Part shown: in pieces, positions 41,885 to 51,395 of the stretch | Layout of the letters: each line of letters starts with the position of its first letter | How positions within the stretch are numbered: position 1 is the first letter of the stretch | Source of the DNA: an uncultured Bacteroidia bacterium | GTDB lineage: Bacteria; Bacteroidota; Bacteroidia; Bacteroidales; UBA932 | Assembly (NCBI GenBank): GCA_902774155.1 | Contig: CACYHF010000001.1 | Coordinates: 26,843 to 90,842, forward strand | Length of the DNA stretch: 64,000 nucleotides | Direction of reading: 5' to 3' | Translations under genes and position numbers: made by a program | The notes under the pieces: model-generated | What the model saw: the letters and a program-made list of their open reading frames with translations, nothing else | The model's database searches: none | Told to the model about the DNA's origin: nothing

Positions 41885-43036
41885 ATGACCAAATCCATCG
41901 CCATTTTGGGATCCACGGGGTCCATCGGTACCCAGACACTGGATGTGGTCCGGCAGTATCCGGATCGTTTTTCCGTGTTCATGATTTCCGCCAACAACAG
42001 TGCGGAACTGCTGGTGGAACAGGCGCGCCGCTTTCATGTGCCGCACGTGGTCATCTGCAATCCGGATAAATACCAGGCTGTGAAGGACGCCCTTCCCGGC
42101 GTACAGGTACATTGCGGCATCGACGCTGCCTGCGCCCTGGTGCAGGCGCCTGAGGTGGAAGTGGTAGTGGCGGCCATGGTGGGTTTCAGCGGCCTCAAGC
42201 CCACGCTGGCGGCTGTCCGCTCCGGCAAAACCCTGGCTCTGGCCAATAAGGAAACCTTGGTGGCGGCCGGTCCGCTGGTGATGGGGGAGGTGGCACGTTG
42301 CGGCGCCTGTATCTATCCCGTGGATTCGGAGCATTCGGCCATCTTCCAATGTCTGCTGGGTGCCCAGGGGAATCCCGTGGAGCGCATCCACCTCACGGCT
42401 TCCGGCGGTCCTTTCCGTGGCTGGCCCAAGGAGCAGATTGCAAAGGCTCGGAAAGACCAGGCCCTCCGGCATCCCAACTGGAGCATGGGCGCCAAGATCA
42501 CCATCGACTCGGCCACCCTTATGAACAAGGGCTTCGAGGTCATCGAAGCCAAATGGCTGTTCGACGTACCGGCCCGGCGTATCCACGTGGTGGTGCATCC
42601 GGAGTCGGTGATTCATTCCATGGTGGAGTTTGCCGATGGTGCCGTGATTGCCCAATTGGGAACGCCGGATATGCGGCTGCCCATCGCTTTGGCACTGGCT
42701 TTCCCGCAGCGTCTTCCATTGGAAGGGAAACGTCTGGATTTCAACGCCTTGAAAGGTTTGTCTTTCGAAGAGCCGGACCGTGAAAAGTTCCCTTGTCTCC
42801 AGTTGGCCTTCGATGCTATCGGCCGGGGCGGCAATATCCCTTGCGCCCTGAATGCCGCCAATGAAGCCGCTGTCGCTGCCTATCTGCAAGACCGGATTCC
42901 TTTCTATGAGATACCTGTTGCCATTGCCTATGCCATGGATGGTGTGGATTTTGTAGGGAATCCCTCGCTGGACGACATTTACGCCACCCACGCGGAGGCC
43001 TATCGTCTGGCAGAGCAGCATTTTCAGCGCCTATGA
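41885..43036 (+). CDS. dxr: 1-deoxy-D-xylulose 5-phosphate reductoisomerase
   Basis: Dxr catalyses the committed step of the MEP isoprenoid pathway. The 383-residue protein has the NADPH-binding ILGSTGSIGTQTLDVV, NKETLVAAG, the metal-binding DSEHSAIFQCLLG and the ASGGPFRG loop, then MGAKITIDSATLMNKGFEVIEA. The isoprenoid product feeds UppS. It overlaps rseP by 4 bp. Confidence 0.98.
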   Translation: MTKSIAILGSTGSIGTQTLDVVRQYPDRFSVFMISANNSAELLVEQARRFHVPHVVICNPDKYQAVKDALPGVQVHCGIDAACALVQAPEVEVVVAAMVGFSGLKPTLAAVRSGKTLALANKETLVAAGPLVMGEVARCGACIYPVDSEHSAIFQCLLGAQGNPVERIHLTASGGPFRGWPKEQIAKARKDQALRHPNWSMGAKITIDSATLMNKGFEVIEAKWLFDVPARRIHVVVHPESVIHSMVEFADGAVIAQLGTPDMRLPIALALAFPQRLPLEGKRLDFNALKGLSFEEPDREKFPCLQLAFDAIGRGGNIPCALNAANEAAVAAYLQDRIPFYEIPVAIAYAMDGVDFVGNPSLDDIYATHAEAYRLAEQHFQRL

Positions 43037-44370
43037 GTCCGGTCCTGATGAAAGTACTCCAGGTTATCCTGGCCCTTTCCGTCCTCATCATCTTCCATGA
43101 GGCGGGGCATTTCTTTTGGGCTCGCATTTTCCGCATCCGCGTAGATAAGTTCTTCCTTTTCTTCGACGCCTGGGGCGTGAAGCTTTTCTCTACGCGCATG
43201 CCCTGGTTCCGGAAGTTGTTCCCGGCATCGGCCCGGTGGGAGACCGAATACGGCATTGGCTGGCTGCCCCTGGGCGGCTATTGCAAGATCGCCGGCATGA
43301 TAGATGAATCCATGGATACGGAGTCCCTGAAACAGGACCCGCAGCCCTGGGAGTTCCGTTCCAAGCCGGCCTGGCAGCGCCTGCTGGTGATGGTGGGCGG
43401 CGTGCTCAACAATTTTCTGCTGGCCATCGCGCTCTTCATCGCCATCCTGGCCATCTGGGGAGACAATTACATCCCCAACAACAGCCCGATTTATGTGAAT
43501 GAACTGGGGGAGGAGCTGGGCTTCCGCACCGGCGACCGCATCCTCCTGTACGACGATTATGCCCCGGAGGATTTCCTGGATCTCCAGCCAGACCTGGCCC
43601 GCCGCCGGGTAGAAAAAGTTACCGTCCTGCGCGGAGCCGATACCCTGGTTCTCTATATGGACCAGTCGCTTATGGGAGCCGTGGTGAACACCCCCGGTAT
43701 GCTGGATATCGCCCTTCCGTTCGTGGTGGACAGCATCGCCCCTACTTCGCCCAACCGGCTCTCGGCTTTGCAGAAAGGGGACCGGATCGTGGGCGTGGAC
43801 GGAATGGAAACCCCCTATCTGCAAGACGCACAGAAGGTGCTCCGCGCCCATCCCGGGGAACAAGTGGAGTTGGATGTCCTGCGCGGGGCCGATACCCTTT
43901 CCTTGCCATTGCAGGTGGACAGCCTGGGCATGCTGGGCATCTTCTTCCGGAATCCTTCCCTGCAGCACCGGGAGTACTCCCTGCTGGCCGCCATTCCGGC
44001 CGGTTGTGCTCTGGCCTGGCATTCCGTCACGTCCTATCTCCAGGACCTTCGGCTGGTGGCTACTCCTTCCACGGGCGCTTACAAATCCGTGGGCAGTTTC
44101 ATCGCCATCGGCCAGGTATTTCCTTCGGCCTGGAACTGGCATCAGTTCCTTTATATCCTGGCCATGCTCTCCATTATGCTGGGCGTGATGAACCTCCTGC
44201 CCATCCCGGCGCTGGACGGCGGACACATCATGTTCTGCCTGTACGAGATGATCACCGGCCGCAAACCCAGCGACCGCTTCCTAACCATCGCGCAGCTCAT
44301 TGGCATGGCGCTGCTTTTCCTGCTTATGTTCCTGGCTTTCGGCAATGATATTTCACGACTAATACACTGA
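43033..44370 (+). CDS. rseP: RIP metalloprotease RseP (site-2 protease family)
   Basis: This intramembrane zinc protease has 445 residues. The first membrane segment carries IFHEAGHFFWAR (HExxH), followed by periplasmic PDZ-type regions with GDRIVGVDG and YLQDAQKVLRAHPGEQVELDVLRG, and a late membrane segment with NLLPIPALDGGH that supplies the third ligand. In other bacteria RseP cleaves anti-sigma factors in the envelope stress response. The overlap with dxr is the usual arrangement in Bacteroidota. Confidence 0.96.
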   Translation: MSPVLMKVLQVILALSVLIIFHEAGHFFWARIFRIRVDKFFLFFDAWGVKLFSTRMPWFRKLFPASARWETEYGIGWLPLGGYCKIAGMIDESMDTESLKQDPQPWEFRSKPAWQRLLVMVGGVLNNFLLAIALFIAILAIWGDNYIPNNSPIYVNELGEELGFRTGDRILLYDDYAPEDFLDLQPDLARRRVEKVTVLRGADTLVLYMDQSLMGAVVNTPGMLDIALPFVVDSIAPTSPNRLSALQKGDRIVGVDGMETPYLQDAQKVLRAHPGEQVELDVLRGADTLSLPLQVDSLGMLGIFFRNPSLQHREYSLLAAIPAGCALAWHSVTSYLQDLRLVATPSTGAYKSVGSFIAIGQVFPSAWNWHQFLYILAMLSIMLGVMNLLPIPALDGGHIMFCLYEMITGRKPSDRFLTIAQLIGMALLFLLMFLAFGNDISRLIH

Positions 44371-44374
44371 TCAT

Positions 44375-45376
44375 ATGAGACTCCATCCTCTAAAAATCCT
44401 GGCCGTCCTTACCTGTGTCCTGGCGCTGTGGGGCTGTAAGAATGGCAATAAGAAGGCCCTGCTGCCCAATGTCAGCGGCAAGGCCGGCGAAGTGCTGGTC
44501 GCCATCGATCGGGAGCAGTGGGAAGGAAATCTGGGCGTAGCCATTCGCGAGGCCCTGGCTTCCGATACCCCTTACCTGGCCCAGCGGGAGCCCCTTTTCA
44601 CGCTGTCCAATGTGCCTCCGGGCAGCTTCAACAATATGTTCAAGATGCACCGGAACCTGCTGCTGGTGAATATCGACCCGCAGAATGTGACCAACGGCGT
44701 GGTGTATAAGAACGATGTCTGGGCCAAACCGCAGGCCGTGGTGCAAATCAATGCGGCCGATCAGGAACAGGCGCTGGAATTCTTCCGCGAAGCAGCTCCA
44801 GTGGTGGCCGAATTCTTCGAACAGGCGGAGCGCGACCGGATCATCGCCAATGCCAAGTTGTACGAGGAACGTGCCCTGCAGGCTCCCGTGCAACAGGTTA
44901 CAGGGGGCATCATCCATTGCCCTTCGGGCTACCGCTGCCGCAAGGTCACGGACGATTTTGTCTGGATTGCCGATGAGAAGCAGTATGTCCAGCAGTATGT
45001 CCTGGCCTACAAGTACCCCGTAAGCGGACAGGACGATTTCTCCCTGGAGAACATTATCCAGGCGCGGAACCGCATCCTGAAAGCCAATGTGCCGGGTATG
45101 TTCGAGGGCTCGTATATGACCACGTCGGCGGCCCAGGAGCCCACCACCCGTTCCCTGCGTTACAAGGGCCGCGATTTCATGGAAACACGCGGCTTCTGGG
45201 AAGTACAGGGAGACTTCATGGGAGGTCCCTTTGTTTCCCATTCCTTCTATAGCAAGGACGGAAAGGATATCATTGTATTGGAAGCGTTTGTATTCGCACC
45301 CCGCTACGACAAGCGCCAGTATTTGCGGCAGGTGGAATCCCTGTTGTATTCATTTGAATGGAAAGACAAAGAGTAA
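44375..45376 (+). CDS. DUF4837-family lipoprotein
   Basis: A 333-residue lipoprotein with lipobox ALWGC (Cys21). The body matches the pattern I know for DUF4837 proteins of Bacteroidota (KAGEVLVAIDREQWEG near the N-terminus, HRNLLLVNIDPQN, YKYPVSGQDDFS, RSLRYKGRDFMETRGFWEVQGDFMGGP). The function is unknown; a fixed position downstream of rseP hints at the envelope. The stop overlaps the start of the next gene (TAATG). Confidence 0.8.
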   Translation: MRLHPLKILAVLTCVLALWGCKNGNKKALLPNVSGKAGEVLVAIDREQWEGNLGVAIREALASDTPYLAQREPLFTLSNVPPGSFNNMFKMHRNLLLVNIDPQNVTNGVVYKNDVWAKPQAVVQINAADQEQALEFFREAAPVVAEFFEQAERDRIIANAKLYEERALQAPVQQVTGGIIHCPSGYRCRKVTDDFVWIADEKQYVQQYVLAYKYPVSGQDDFSLENIIQARNRILKANVPGMFEGSYMTTSAAQEPTTRSLRYKGRDFMETRGFWEVQGDFMGGPFVSHSFYSKDGKDIIVLEAFVFAPRYDKRQYLRQVESLLYSFEWKDKE

Positions 45377-46536
45377 TGAGAAAGATTCTTTTGTGGCTTC
45401 TTCCGCTTGCGTTGGTTGCCTGTGCGGAAAAGGAGAAGGAACCCGAAAAGAAACCGGAGCCTGAGAAGGAAAAAGATGCGCTGGTTATCACCACCAGTGA
45501 GCTCACGGCCAGCCCTGAAGGGCAGGAGTGGCAGCTGGCGTTGCAGGCTAACGTCACGGTGAAGGCTACTACGGACGCGGACTGGATTACGGTGACGCCG
45601 CCCTCTAAGGCTATGGTCGAAAAGCAATTCGTCGTGAGCGTGCCAGCCAATGACAGCGGTGCTACCCGCGTGGGTAATATTACTTTTACGGCCGGGGAGG
45701 TATCTCAGCGTGTGAAAGTATCCCAGGAGGCCTTGCCGCCGCCACCTCCGCCCGCAGAATATATCCCGATTCTGCACGCCGATGATCTGGCGGCAGGAGA
45801 CGAATTGTTACTGGTGAACCAGGCCGGAAACAGTGCGATGGGAGCCCAGAAAGAGACTTATCGCCAGCCGGTGGTCGTTACCGTGGAGGACGATGCCATT
45901 GTGAATCCCGATGAAAATGTAGCAGTAGTTACGCTTTCGGGCGTGGAAGGTGCCTGGAACCTCCAGGTTACCAACGGTTTCCTCGCTGCTCCCACTGAGG
46001 CTAAGAATCAGTTGCTTACGGTGGATCAGGTAAGTGGTTACGCCACTTGGACAATTGATATTGTGGACGGTCTGGCCCGTATCAGGGCAAAGAGCGGTGA
46101 GCGGAACCTGATTTGTTACAACAGCCGTGATACCCGTTTTGTTTGCGCTGACGCTACCAGCAGCAACCTTTCGGAGGTGGTCATCTACCAGAAGGTGACG
46201 GAGAAGGAATCGGTCACCCGCTTCGATACCATTGGCTTCTATCTGGGAGGAACCCGTGAGCGGGTCTATTCAGCCGGAACGGATCAGCTTTTGCGCTCCT
46301 ATTCCGGATCGGAGCTTACTTTTGCCCTTCTGGATATGGCGGGCCGGGAACAGATCAAAGCCACGGGGTATTCCACCGGTATGCAGGTGGGAGACAACCT
46401 CATCCTTAGCGTAGAATGGCGAGTAGGATGGAACAGGGTGCTTGTCCGTGAATACGAAATGACGGTGCTCAAAGACGATGGCGGAAAGGTCTGGATCGGC
46501 GACAGCCGCGGTCGCGGTATCATCCTTAAAAAGTAA
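45376..46536 (+). CDS. BACON-domain lipoprotein
   Basis: The start at 45376 gives 386 residues: lipoprotein signal (LALVAC, Cys16), a Lys/Glu/Pro-rich linker and a BACON-type Ig-like domain at about residues 37-115 (VKATTDADWITVTPPSKAM, ATRVGNITFTAG). The remainder (residues 125-386) is beta-rich and unrecognised. BACON domains are typical of Bacteroidota surface proteins and often bind mucin or carbohydrates. It is probably co-expressed with the downstream M6 protease. Confidence 0.8.
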   Translation: MRKILLWLLPLALVACAEKEKEPEKKPEPEKEKDALVITTSELTASPEGQEWQLALQANVTVKATTDADWITVTPPSKAMVEKQFVVSVPANDSGATRVGNITFTAGEVSQRVKVSQEALPPPPPPAEYIPILHADDLAAGDELLLVNQAGNSAMGAQKETYRQPVVVTVEDDAIVNPDENVAVVTLSGVEGAWNLQVTNGFLAAPTEAKNQLLTVDQVSGYATWTIDIVDGLARIRAKSGERNLICYNSRDTRFVCADATSSNLSEVVIYQKVTEKESVTRFDTIGFYLGGTRERVYSAGTDQLLRSYSGSELTFALLDMAGREQIKATGYSTGMQVGDNLILSVEWRVGWNRVLVREYEMTVLKDDGGKVWIGDSRGRGIILKK

Positions 46537-46541
46537 AGGCT

Positions 46542-48353
46542 ATGAGAAAACTATTGATTTCAATAACACTGCTTCTTTGCTGCCTGAGTCTTTTTGCCAA
46601 GCCGGCCAAGCCGGGTTATATCAAGTATAAGCAGCCGGATGGCACCACTATCGAGATTATGCGCCACGGCGATGAATGGGCCTCCTGGACCACCAACAGG
46701 CGCGGTCAGGTGATTCACAAGGATGCCGACGGTTTCTTCCGGGAAGTGAGCGGCATGACCCCTGCCCGGGCCCGACAAATGGCCTCTGTCCGTCGCCGGG
46801 CCATCCAGGAGATGCAGGCATCGTCCTCGGTCCCTATGCGCGCTCCTGCTCATATAGCTTTCGGGCAGAAGCATTTCCTGGTGATCCTGGTGGAATTCAG
46901 TGACTTGGATTTTACCATCGAGGAGCCCCAGCAGGCCATCAGTGCCATGCTCAACCAGAACGGGTATTCCCAGAACGGGGCCACGGGCAGCGCCAGGGAT
47001 TACTATTATGATAATTCTCACGGTCTGTTCGAACCCATCTTCGATGTGGTGGGTCCGGTGAAACTGGAGAAGGACAAGGCCTATTATGGCCACAATGTGG
47101 ATAACAGCGATGCCAATGCCGCGGAGGCCATCCGCGATGGCTGTGTCCTGGCCGATGAACAGGTGGATTTTTCCGACTACGACAACGACGGTGACGGAGA
47201 AGTGGATTTAGTGTATGTAATCTATGCCGGATTCGGCGAGGCCGACAGCAGCGACGACGATTCTATCTGGCCTCATCAATGGTATTTATCGTCTGCGGGT
47301 TATTCGCTTACCCAGGATGAGACGAAGATTGACCGCTATGCCTGCGGCTCCGAACTCATGGGAGATGGTAGGATGGACAGTATCGGCACCATCTGCCACG
47401 AATTCGGCCATGCCATGGGCCTGCCGGATTTTTACGATTCGGACTATGGCGAAAACGGCGAGACACCCGCCCTGTTCTACTTCTCCCTCATGTGCAGCGG
47501 GTCTTATGTGAACGACGGCTGGACGCCTCCGTATTTGAATATTATGGAACGGACCCTCCTGGGATGGGTGGACGAAAGCGCCCTGCAGGAATTCCCGAAG
47601 GACGGGGTGTATACCCTCACCAGTGTGGATGACAACCTGGCCTATAAAACCCTCACGGACACGGAAGGAGAGTACTTCATCTATGAGTGCCGGGATAACC
47701 ATGGTTGGGATCAGTATGTGCCGGCTACCGGGCTGCTGGTCTATCACGTGGACCAGTCCAACAGGAAGGTATCCATCAAGAGGGATGGCAGCCTTGCACA
47801 GGTAGAAGCCAGTTATTTGTGGGAGCATTGGAGAAATGATAACGCCATCAATGAAAACGGCAGCCATCCCTGCTTCTATATCATTCCGTCGGCCGACCAG
47901 AGCAACCTGATGTTCGGCTATCAATACTATGAGGGCTATGGCTACTATTACAGTCGCTCCAATGATCCTTATATCCCGTTCCCCGGCAAGAAGAAGGTAA
48001 CGACGTATGTGCCGGTGAGTTGGAATGGCGTAAGCGGAGATGTAGCCCTGTCGGAGATTGCCTATGCCGGAGGAAAGTCCACTTTCCGGGTCCGGGGTAT
48101 GGAATCCAACATCCTGGATTATCCCGTCATCAACAATCCGGGAAAGGGAAACTACACCGCCGGCAGCGTTTTCGCCCTGGAACTGAATGTTCCGGACGGT
48201 TATAAGGTGGGGAATGTGCGCTGGCTTATGGACGGTACGCAGGTGACAGATTCTACGGTAACCCTTACGGCGGGTCAGCACGTGATAGAGGCCGAAGTGA
48301 CCCGTCAGGTGGGTGAAAAGGATATTATTACATTGGAGATTGCAGTTAAGTAA
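46542..48353 (+). CDS. M6-family metalloprotease (immune inhibitor A-like)
   Basis: The 603-residue secreted protein has a signal peptide (to about FAKPAK), a propeptide-like N-terminal region (residues 25-100) and a zinc metalloprotease domain with H286-E-F-G-H290 followed by AMGLPDFYD, the extended HExxHxxGxxD motif of M6/metzincin-like enzymes. An EF-hand-like [11 protein letters not shown] (residues 212-222) probably binds calcium. The C-terminal ~90 residues form a beta-rich accessory domain. It is likely an extracellular or surface protease; substrates are unknown. Confidence 0.88.
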   Translation: MRKLLISITLLLCCLSLFAKPAKPGYIKYKQPDGTTIEIMRHGDEWASWTTNRRGQVIHKDADGFFREVSGMTPARARQMASVRRRAIQEMQASSSVPMRAPAHIAFGQKHFLVILVEFSDLDFTIEEPQQAISAMLNQNGYSQNGATGSARDYYYDNSHGLFEPIFDVVGPVKLEKDKAYYGHNVDNSDANAAEAIRDGCVLADEQVDFSDYDNDGDGEVDLVYVIYAGFGEADSSDDDSIWPHQWYLSSAGYSLTQDETKIDRYACGSELMGDGRMDSIGTICHEFGHAMGLPDFYDSDYGENGETPALFYFSLMCSGSYVNDGWTPPYLNIMERTLLGWVDESALQEFPKDGVYTLTSVDDNLAYKTLTDTEGEYFIYECRDNHGWDQYVPATGLLVYHVDQSNRKVSIKRDGSLAQVEASYLWEHWRNDNAINENGSHPCFYIIPSADQSNLMFGYQYYEGYGYYYSRSNDPYIPFPGKKKVTTYVPVSWNGVSGDVALSEIAYAGGKSTFRVRGMESNILDYPVINNPGKGNYTAGSVFALELNVPDGYKVGNVRWLMDGTQVTDSTVTLTAGQHVIEAEVTRQVGEKDIITLEIAVK

Positions 48354-48371
48354 AAAAGATGAAAAAATAAT

Positions 48372-48403
48372 TTTGGAAGGAAAAATTTTTTTCTTACCTT
48401 TGC
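48372..48403 (+). promoter_or_regulatory. promoter of the tRNA-Glu / rpsT / tRNA-Pro unit
   Basis: TTTG at 48372-48375 is followed by a 19-nt spacer and TACCTTTGC at 48395-48403, the same two-part layout and spacing as the tRNA-His promoter at 16285. Confidence 0.75.
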
Positions 48404-48415
48404 AGTCCCAAGTTT

Positions 48416-48487
48416 GGTGGGTTCGTATAACGGTTAGTACTCGGGATTTTCATTCCCGCAATAGGAGTTCGATTCTCCTACCCACTA
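48416..48487 (+). tRNA. tRNA-Glu(TTC)
   Basis: The acceptor arm GGTGGGT / ACCCACT pairs with a terminal G-T, as in other Bacteroidota tRNA-Glu genes. The anticodon loop TTTTCAT (anticodon TTC) is closed by CGGGA/TCCCG and the T-arm is AGGAG-TTCGATT-CTCCT. The discriminator is A; no CCA is encoded. The 3' end abuts the truncated rpsT reading frame. Confidence 0.95.
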
Positions 48488-48489
48488 CC

Positions 48490-48723
48490 GCGCGTGCCGC
48501 CCGTCAGAGCGAGCGTCACCGCCTGCATAACAAGTATTATGCAAAGACCACGAGGAACGCCATCCGCGACCTCCGCAACACAACAGACAAGGCAGCAGCC
48601 CAGGAGAATGCTCCCAAGGTATATGCCATGATTGACAAACTCGCCAAGATCGGCGTTATCCACAAGAATAAGGCGTCCAACCTTAAGAGTGGTCTTCAGG
48701 TTTACATCAACAAGCTCGCCTAA
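48490..48723 (+). CDS. rpsT: 30S ribosomal protein S20, 5' end and start codon missing
   Basis: The frame encodes [20 protein letters not shown] and continues to VYINKLA, clearly S20, which binds 16S rRNA early in 30S assembly. S20 in Bacteroidota normally has about 84 residues and begins MANHKS. Here roughly the first eight codons, any leader and the start codon are absent: the frame runs without a break into tRNA-Glu and contains no ATG, GTG or TTG between the tRNA and the S20 core. All downstream sequence is intact (77 codons). Either a real deletion fused the tRNA to the gene or the assembly is collapsed here. tRNA-Pro follows 25 bp downstream. Confidence 0.85.
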   Translation, partial: ARAARQSERHRLHNKYYAKTTRNAIRDLRNTTDKAAAQENAPKVYAMIDKLAKIGVIHKNKASNLKSGLQVYINKLA

Positions 48724-48748
48724 GAGCTTGTTTTTCATCTAAAGGAAT

Positions 48749-48821
48749 CGGGATGTAGCGCAGTTGGTAGCGCACTACGTTCGGGACGTAGGGGTCGCTC
48801 GTTCGAGTCGAGTCATCCCGA
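48749..48821 (+). tRNA. tRNA-Pro(CGG)
   Basis: The acceptor arm CGGGATG / CATCCCG, the D-arm with AGCGCAGTTGGTAGCGC and the anticodon loop TTCGGGA (anticodon CGG) closed by CTACG/CGTAG make a full cloverleaf; the discriminator is A. It is transcribed with tRNA-Glu and rpsT and is followed by a terminator. Confidence 0.95.
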
Positions 48822-48825
48822 CAAA

Positions 48826-48849
48826 AGCAGGGTTCGCCCTGCTTTTTTT
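48826..48849 (+). terminator. terminator of the tRNA-Glu / rpsT / tRNA-Pro unit
   Basis: AGCAGGG, a TTCG loop and CCCTGCT are followed by a T run. It starts 5 bp after tRNA-Pro. Confidence 0.9.
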
Positions 48850-48878
48850 GTTTCTGAAAAAATGCGTATCTTCACGGT

Positions 48879-50444
48879 ATGAAAAAGATACTGCTTCTCC
48901 TTATTGCGCTCACTTGGGCGTTTTCCGGCTTTGCTCAAACTGCCAACGACGAAGGACTGCTCCGGCAGTGGATTCAGACCATCGCCTCGGACGAATTCGG
49001 CGGCCGGAAACCCATGACCCCGTATGAAGACCTTACGGTGAAGTATGTGGCAGACCAATTGGCAGGAATGGGGCTGGAGCCCGCCTTTGACGGCAGCTGG
49101 TTCCAGTCTTTCCAGATTGTCTCCGTCACGGCCAAGCCGGAAGGCGGGAAGTTCATCGTCAAGGGAAAGAAGAAAGCGCAGCTGAACTATCCCGAAGACC
49201 TGATTGTATGGACCTCCCGGGCCGCCGATGAAGTGAAACTCTCCAAGGCCGAATACGTCTTCTGCGGTTTCGGCATCCACGCGCCGGAGTTCGGATGGGA
49301 CGATTATGCCGATATTGACGTGAAAGGGAAAATCGTGATTGCAATGGTGAACGATCCCGGCTATTACGAGGCTTCGCTCTTTCAGGGCCGGAACATGACC
49401 TATTACGGCCGATGGCTGTACAAGTTCGAGGAAGCCATCCGTCGGGGTGCGGCCGGTTGTCTGGTGCTGCACAACACCGAGGCCGCCAGCTATGGCTGGC
49501 ACGTGTGCGTGAACGGCCATCTGGAGGACAACCTGGCCCTGTACAACCCCGAAACGGCCAATGCCGACGAACTGGCCGTAAAAGGATGGCTGCACGAAGA
49601 CGGCGCCCGGAAGCTCTTTACCGCGGCCGGAATGGACCTGGACCAGGCCCTGGCCGCCGCCAAGAAGCCCGGTTTCAAATCCTTCTCGCTCAAGGTGAAA
49701 GGCGATGTGAAGATGGCGGTTTCGTACAATATCCAGGAAACCCGCAACGTGGCGGGCTTCCTCCGCGGCACGCAGGAAGACAGCGGCACCGTGGTGATTT
49801 GCGCCCATTGGGACCACCTGGGAATCGGCAAGCCGGACCAGACCGGGGACTGCATTTACAACGGCGCGGCCGATAACGCTTCCGGCATGGCCGGCGCGCT
49901 GCTCACCGCCAAGCGTTTCACCACCCTGCAGGAACGTCCCCGCCGCAACATCCTCTTCTTCTTCCCCTCTTCGGAAGAGAGCGGTCTGTTCGGATCGGCC
50001 TATTATTGCGAGCACCCGGTGGTACCTATGGAGAAAACGGTTGCGTGCCTGAATTTCGAGAGCATCGGCCCGGCTCCGCTCACGCAGGATGTGGTGATTC
50101 TGGGCGGCGGCAACAGCGTCCTGGACAAGTATTATGTTGCCGCAGCGGCTGCGCAGGGGCGTTACATCTTCTTCGACGATGACAATTCCGACGGCTGGTT
50201 CTACCGCTCCGACCACTATAACTTTGTGAAAAAAGGCGTGCCCGCCGTGGTGATGGAGAACGGCCTTCAACTGGCCGATCCCAACAAACCCAACCAATAT
50301 CCCATGCCTGTCTGGTATCACAAGCCTTCGGACGAATACCACGAAGACTGGGACCTCGCCGGCACCCTGGCCAACGTAAACCTGGTCTACAGCGTAGCCC
50401 TCTCCCTGGCCAACGCCGATTACTTATCCTGGATAAAACGATAA
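48879..50444 (+). CDS. M28-family metallopeptidase, exported
   Basis: The 521-residue protein has a signal peptide (to about GFAQ) and an M28 zinc aminopeptidase domain with a PA-type insertion (about residues 130-230). Metal-site segments are ICAHWDHLGIG (His, Asp), NGAADNASGMA (bridging Asp), FFFPSSEESGLFGS (catalytic Glu pair) and SDHYNFVKKGVPAVV (His). It probably acts as a periplasmic or surface aminopeptidase or carboxypeptidase. A weak TATCTTCAC box lies 3 nt before the start. Confidence 0.9.
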   Translation: MKKILLLLIALTWAFSGFAQTANDEGLLRQWIQTIASDEFGGRKPMTPYEDLTVKYVADQLAGMGLEPAFDGSWFQSFQIVSVTAKPEGGKFIVKGKKKAQLNYPEDLIVWTSRAADEVKLSKAEYVFCGFGIHAPEFGWDDYADIDVKGKIVIAMVNDPGYYEASLFQGRNMTYYGRWLYKFEEAIRRGAAGCLVLHNTEAASYGWHVCVNGHLEDNLALYNPETANADELAVKGWLHEDGARKLFTAAGMDLDQALAAAKKPGFKSFSLKVKGDVKMAVSYNIQETRNVAGFLRGTQEDSGTVVICAHWDHLGIGKPDQTGDCIYNGAADNASGMAGALLTAKRFTTLQERPRRNILFFFPSSEESGLFGSAYYCEHPVVPMEKTVACLNFESIGPAPLTQDVVILGGGNSVLDKYYVAAAAAQGRYIFFDDDNSDGWFYRSDHYNFVKKGVPAVVMENGLQLADPNKPNQYPMPVWYHKPSDEYHEDWDLAGTLANVNLVYSVALSLANADYLSWIKR

Positions 50445-50457
50445 TTTAGATAATAAT

Positions 50458-51375
50458 ATGAGCAAAATCGTAGTTGCAGGCAGTTCCAACATTGATATGA
50501 CAGCCTATGTCAAATCCCTGCCCAGGCCGGGGGAGACCATCGGAGACGGCCGTTTTTTGCAGGCCAACGGCGGCAAAGGAGCCAACCAGGCCGTATCGGC
50601 CGCCCGGCTGGGCGGTGACGTAGCGTTCCTCACCTGCGTAGGGGAGGATATGCAAGGCCGGATGCTGCGGGAGGTCTTTGCCTCGGACGGCATCCATACG
50701 GAGTTCATGAAGTACAGTGCCACTTCGCCCACCGGCACGGCCCTCATTTTTGTGGCCGATGACGGCGAAAACTGCATCGCCGTTGCCCCTGGCGCCAACC
50801 AGGAGTTGCTCCCGGCCGATATCGACGCGGCCGAAAGTGCCTTTGCCGATGCCTCCTGGCTGCTGATGCAGCTGGAGATTCCGCTGCAGACCGTATACCA
50901 TGCCGTGGATGTGGCGTATGAAAAAGGCATCAAGGTGGTGCTGAACCCCGCCCCCATTTCGGACGTCATTCCCAGTGAGGTGCTGCGCAAGCTCTGGCTC
51001 ATTACCCCCAATGAAACGGAGGCCGAAAAACTCACCGGCATCAAGATCGGCTCGGTCAACGATGCTTTCAAGGCTTCGGAGTTCCTGCTGGCCCAGGGCG
51101 TGCAGAACGTGATTGTGACCCTGGGCAGCGCCGGTTCGGTCATCTGCAATGCCGCTATGCGGGAGTTCGTTCCCGCCCGCCAGGTGGTGGCGGTGGACAC
51201 CGTGGGCGCCGGCGACGTCTATAACGGAGCGCTGGTGACGGCGCTCTCGGAAGGGAAGTCCCTGCCGGAAGCTGCCCGCTTCGCCACGCTGGCTTCTTCC
51301 ATCGCCGTCACGCGCCCGGGCGCCCAGACGGGCGTGCCCCATCGGCCAGAAGTAGATGCTCTCCTGAATCAGTAA
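50458..51375 (+). CDS. rbsK: ribokinase
   Basis: This PfkB-family sugar kinase has 305 residues, the usual ribokinase length, and opens IVVAGSSNIDM. The substrate-binding GGKGANQAVSAARLGG and the C-terminal signature DTVGAGDVYNGALVTAL with catalytic Asp are clear. It phosphorylates ribose to ribose 5-phosphate. The next gene, 20 bp downstream, encodes a sugar transporter, which supports a ribose uptake pair. Confidence 0.93.
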   Translation: MSKIVVAGSSNIDMTAYVKSLPRPGETIGDGRFLQANGGKGANQAVSAARLGGDVAFLTCVGEDMQGRMLREVFASDGIHTEFMKYSATSPTGTALIFVADDGENCIAVAPGANQELLPADIDAAESAFADASWLLMQLEIPLQTVYHAVDVAYEKGIKVVLNPAPISDVIPSEVLRKLWLITPNETEAEKLTGIKIGSVNDAFKASEFLLAQGVQNVIVTLGSAGSVICNAAMREFVPARQVVAVDTVGAGDVYNGALVTALSEGKSLPEAARFATLASSIAVTRPGAQTGVPHRPEVDALLNQ

Positions 51376-51395
51376 TACCTTATTAATAACACGCC

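Noticed and set aside
41366-43021. 551-codon minus-strand open frame
   Set aside because: Antisense to the M23 gene and dxr, both clearly real.
48313-48489. In-frame extension of rpsT starting at an ATG inside the M6 protease gene
   Set aside because: It would translate through tRNA-Glu and its promoter; no S20 has such an N-terminus.
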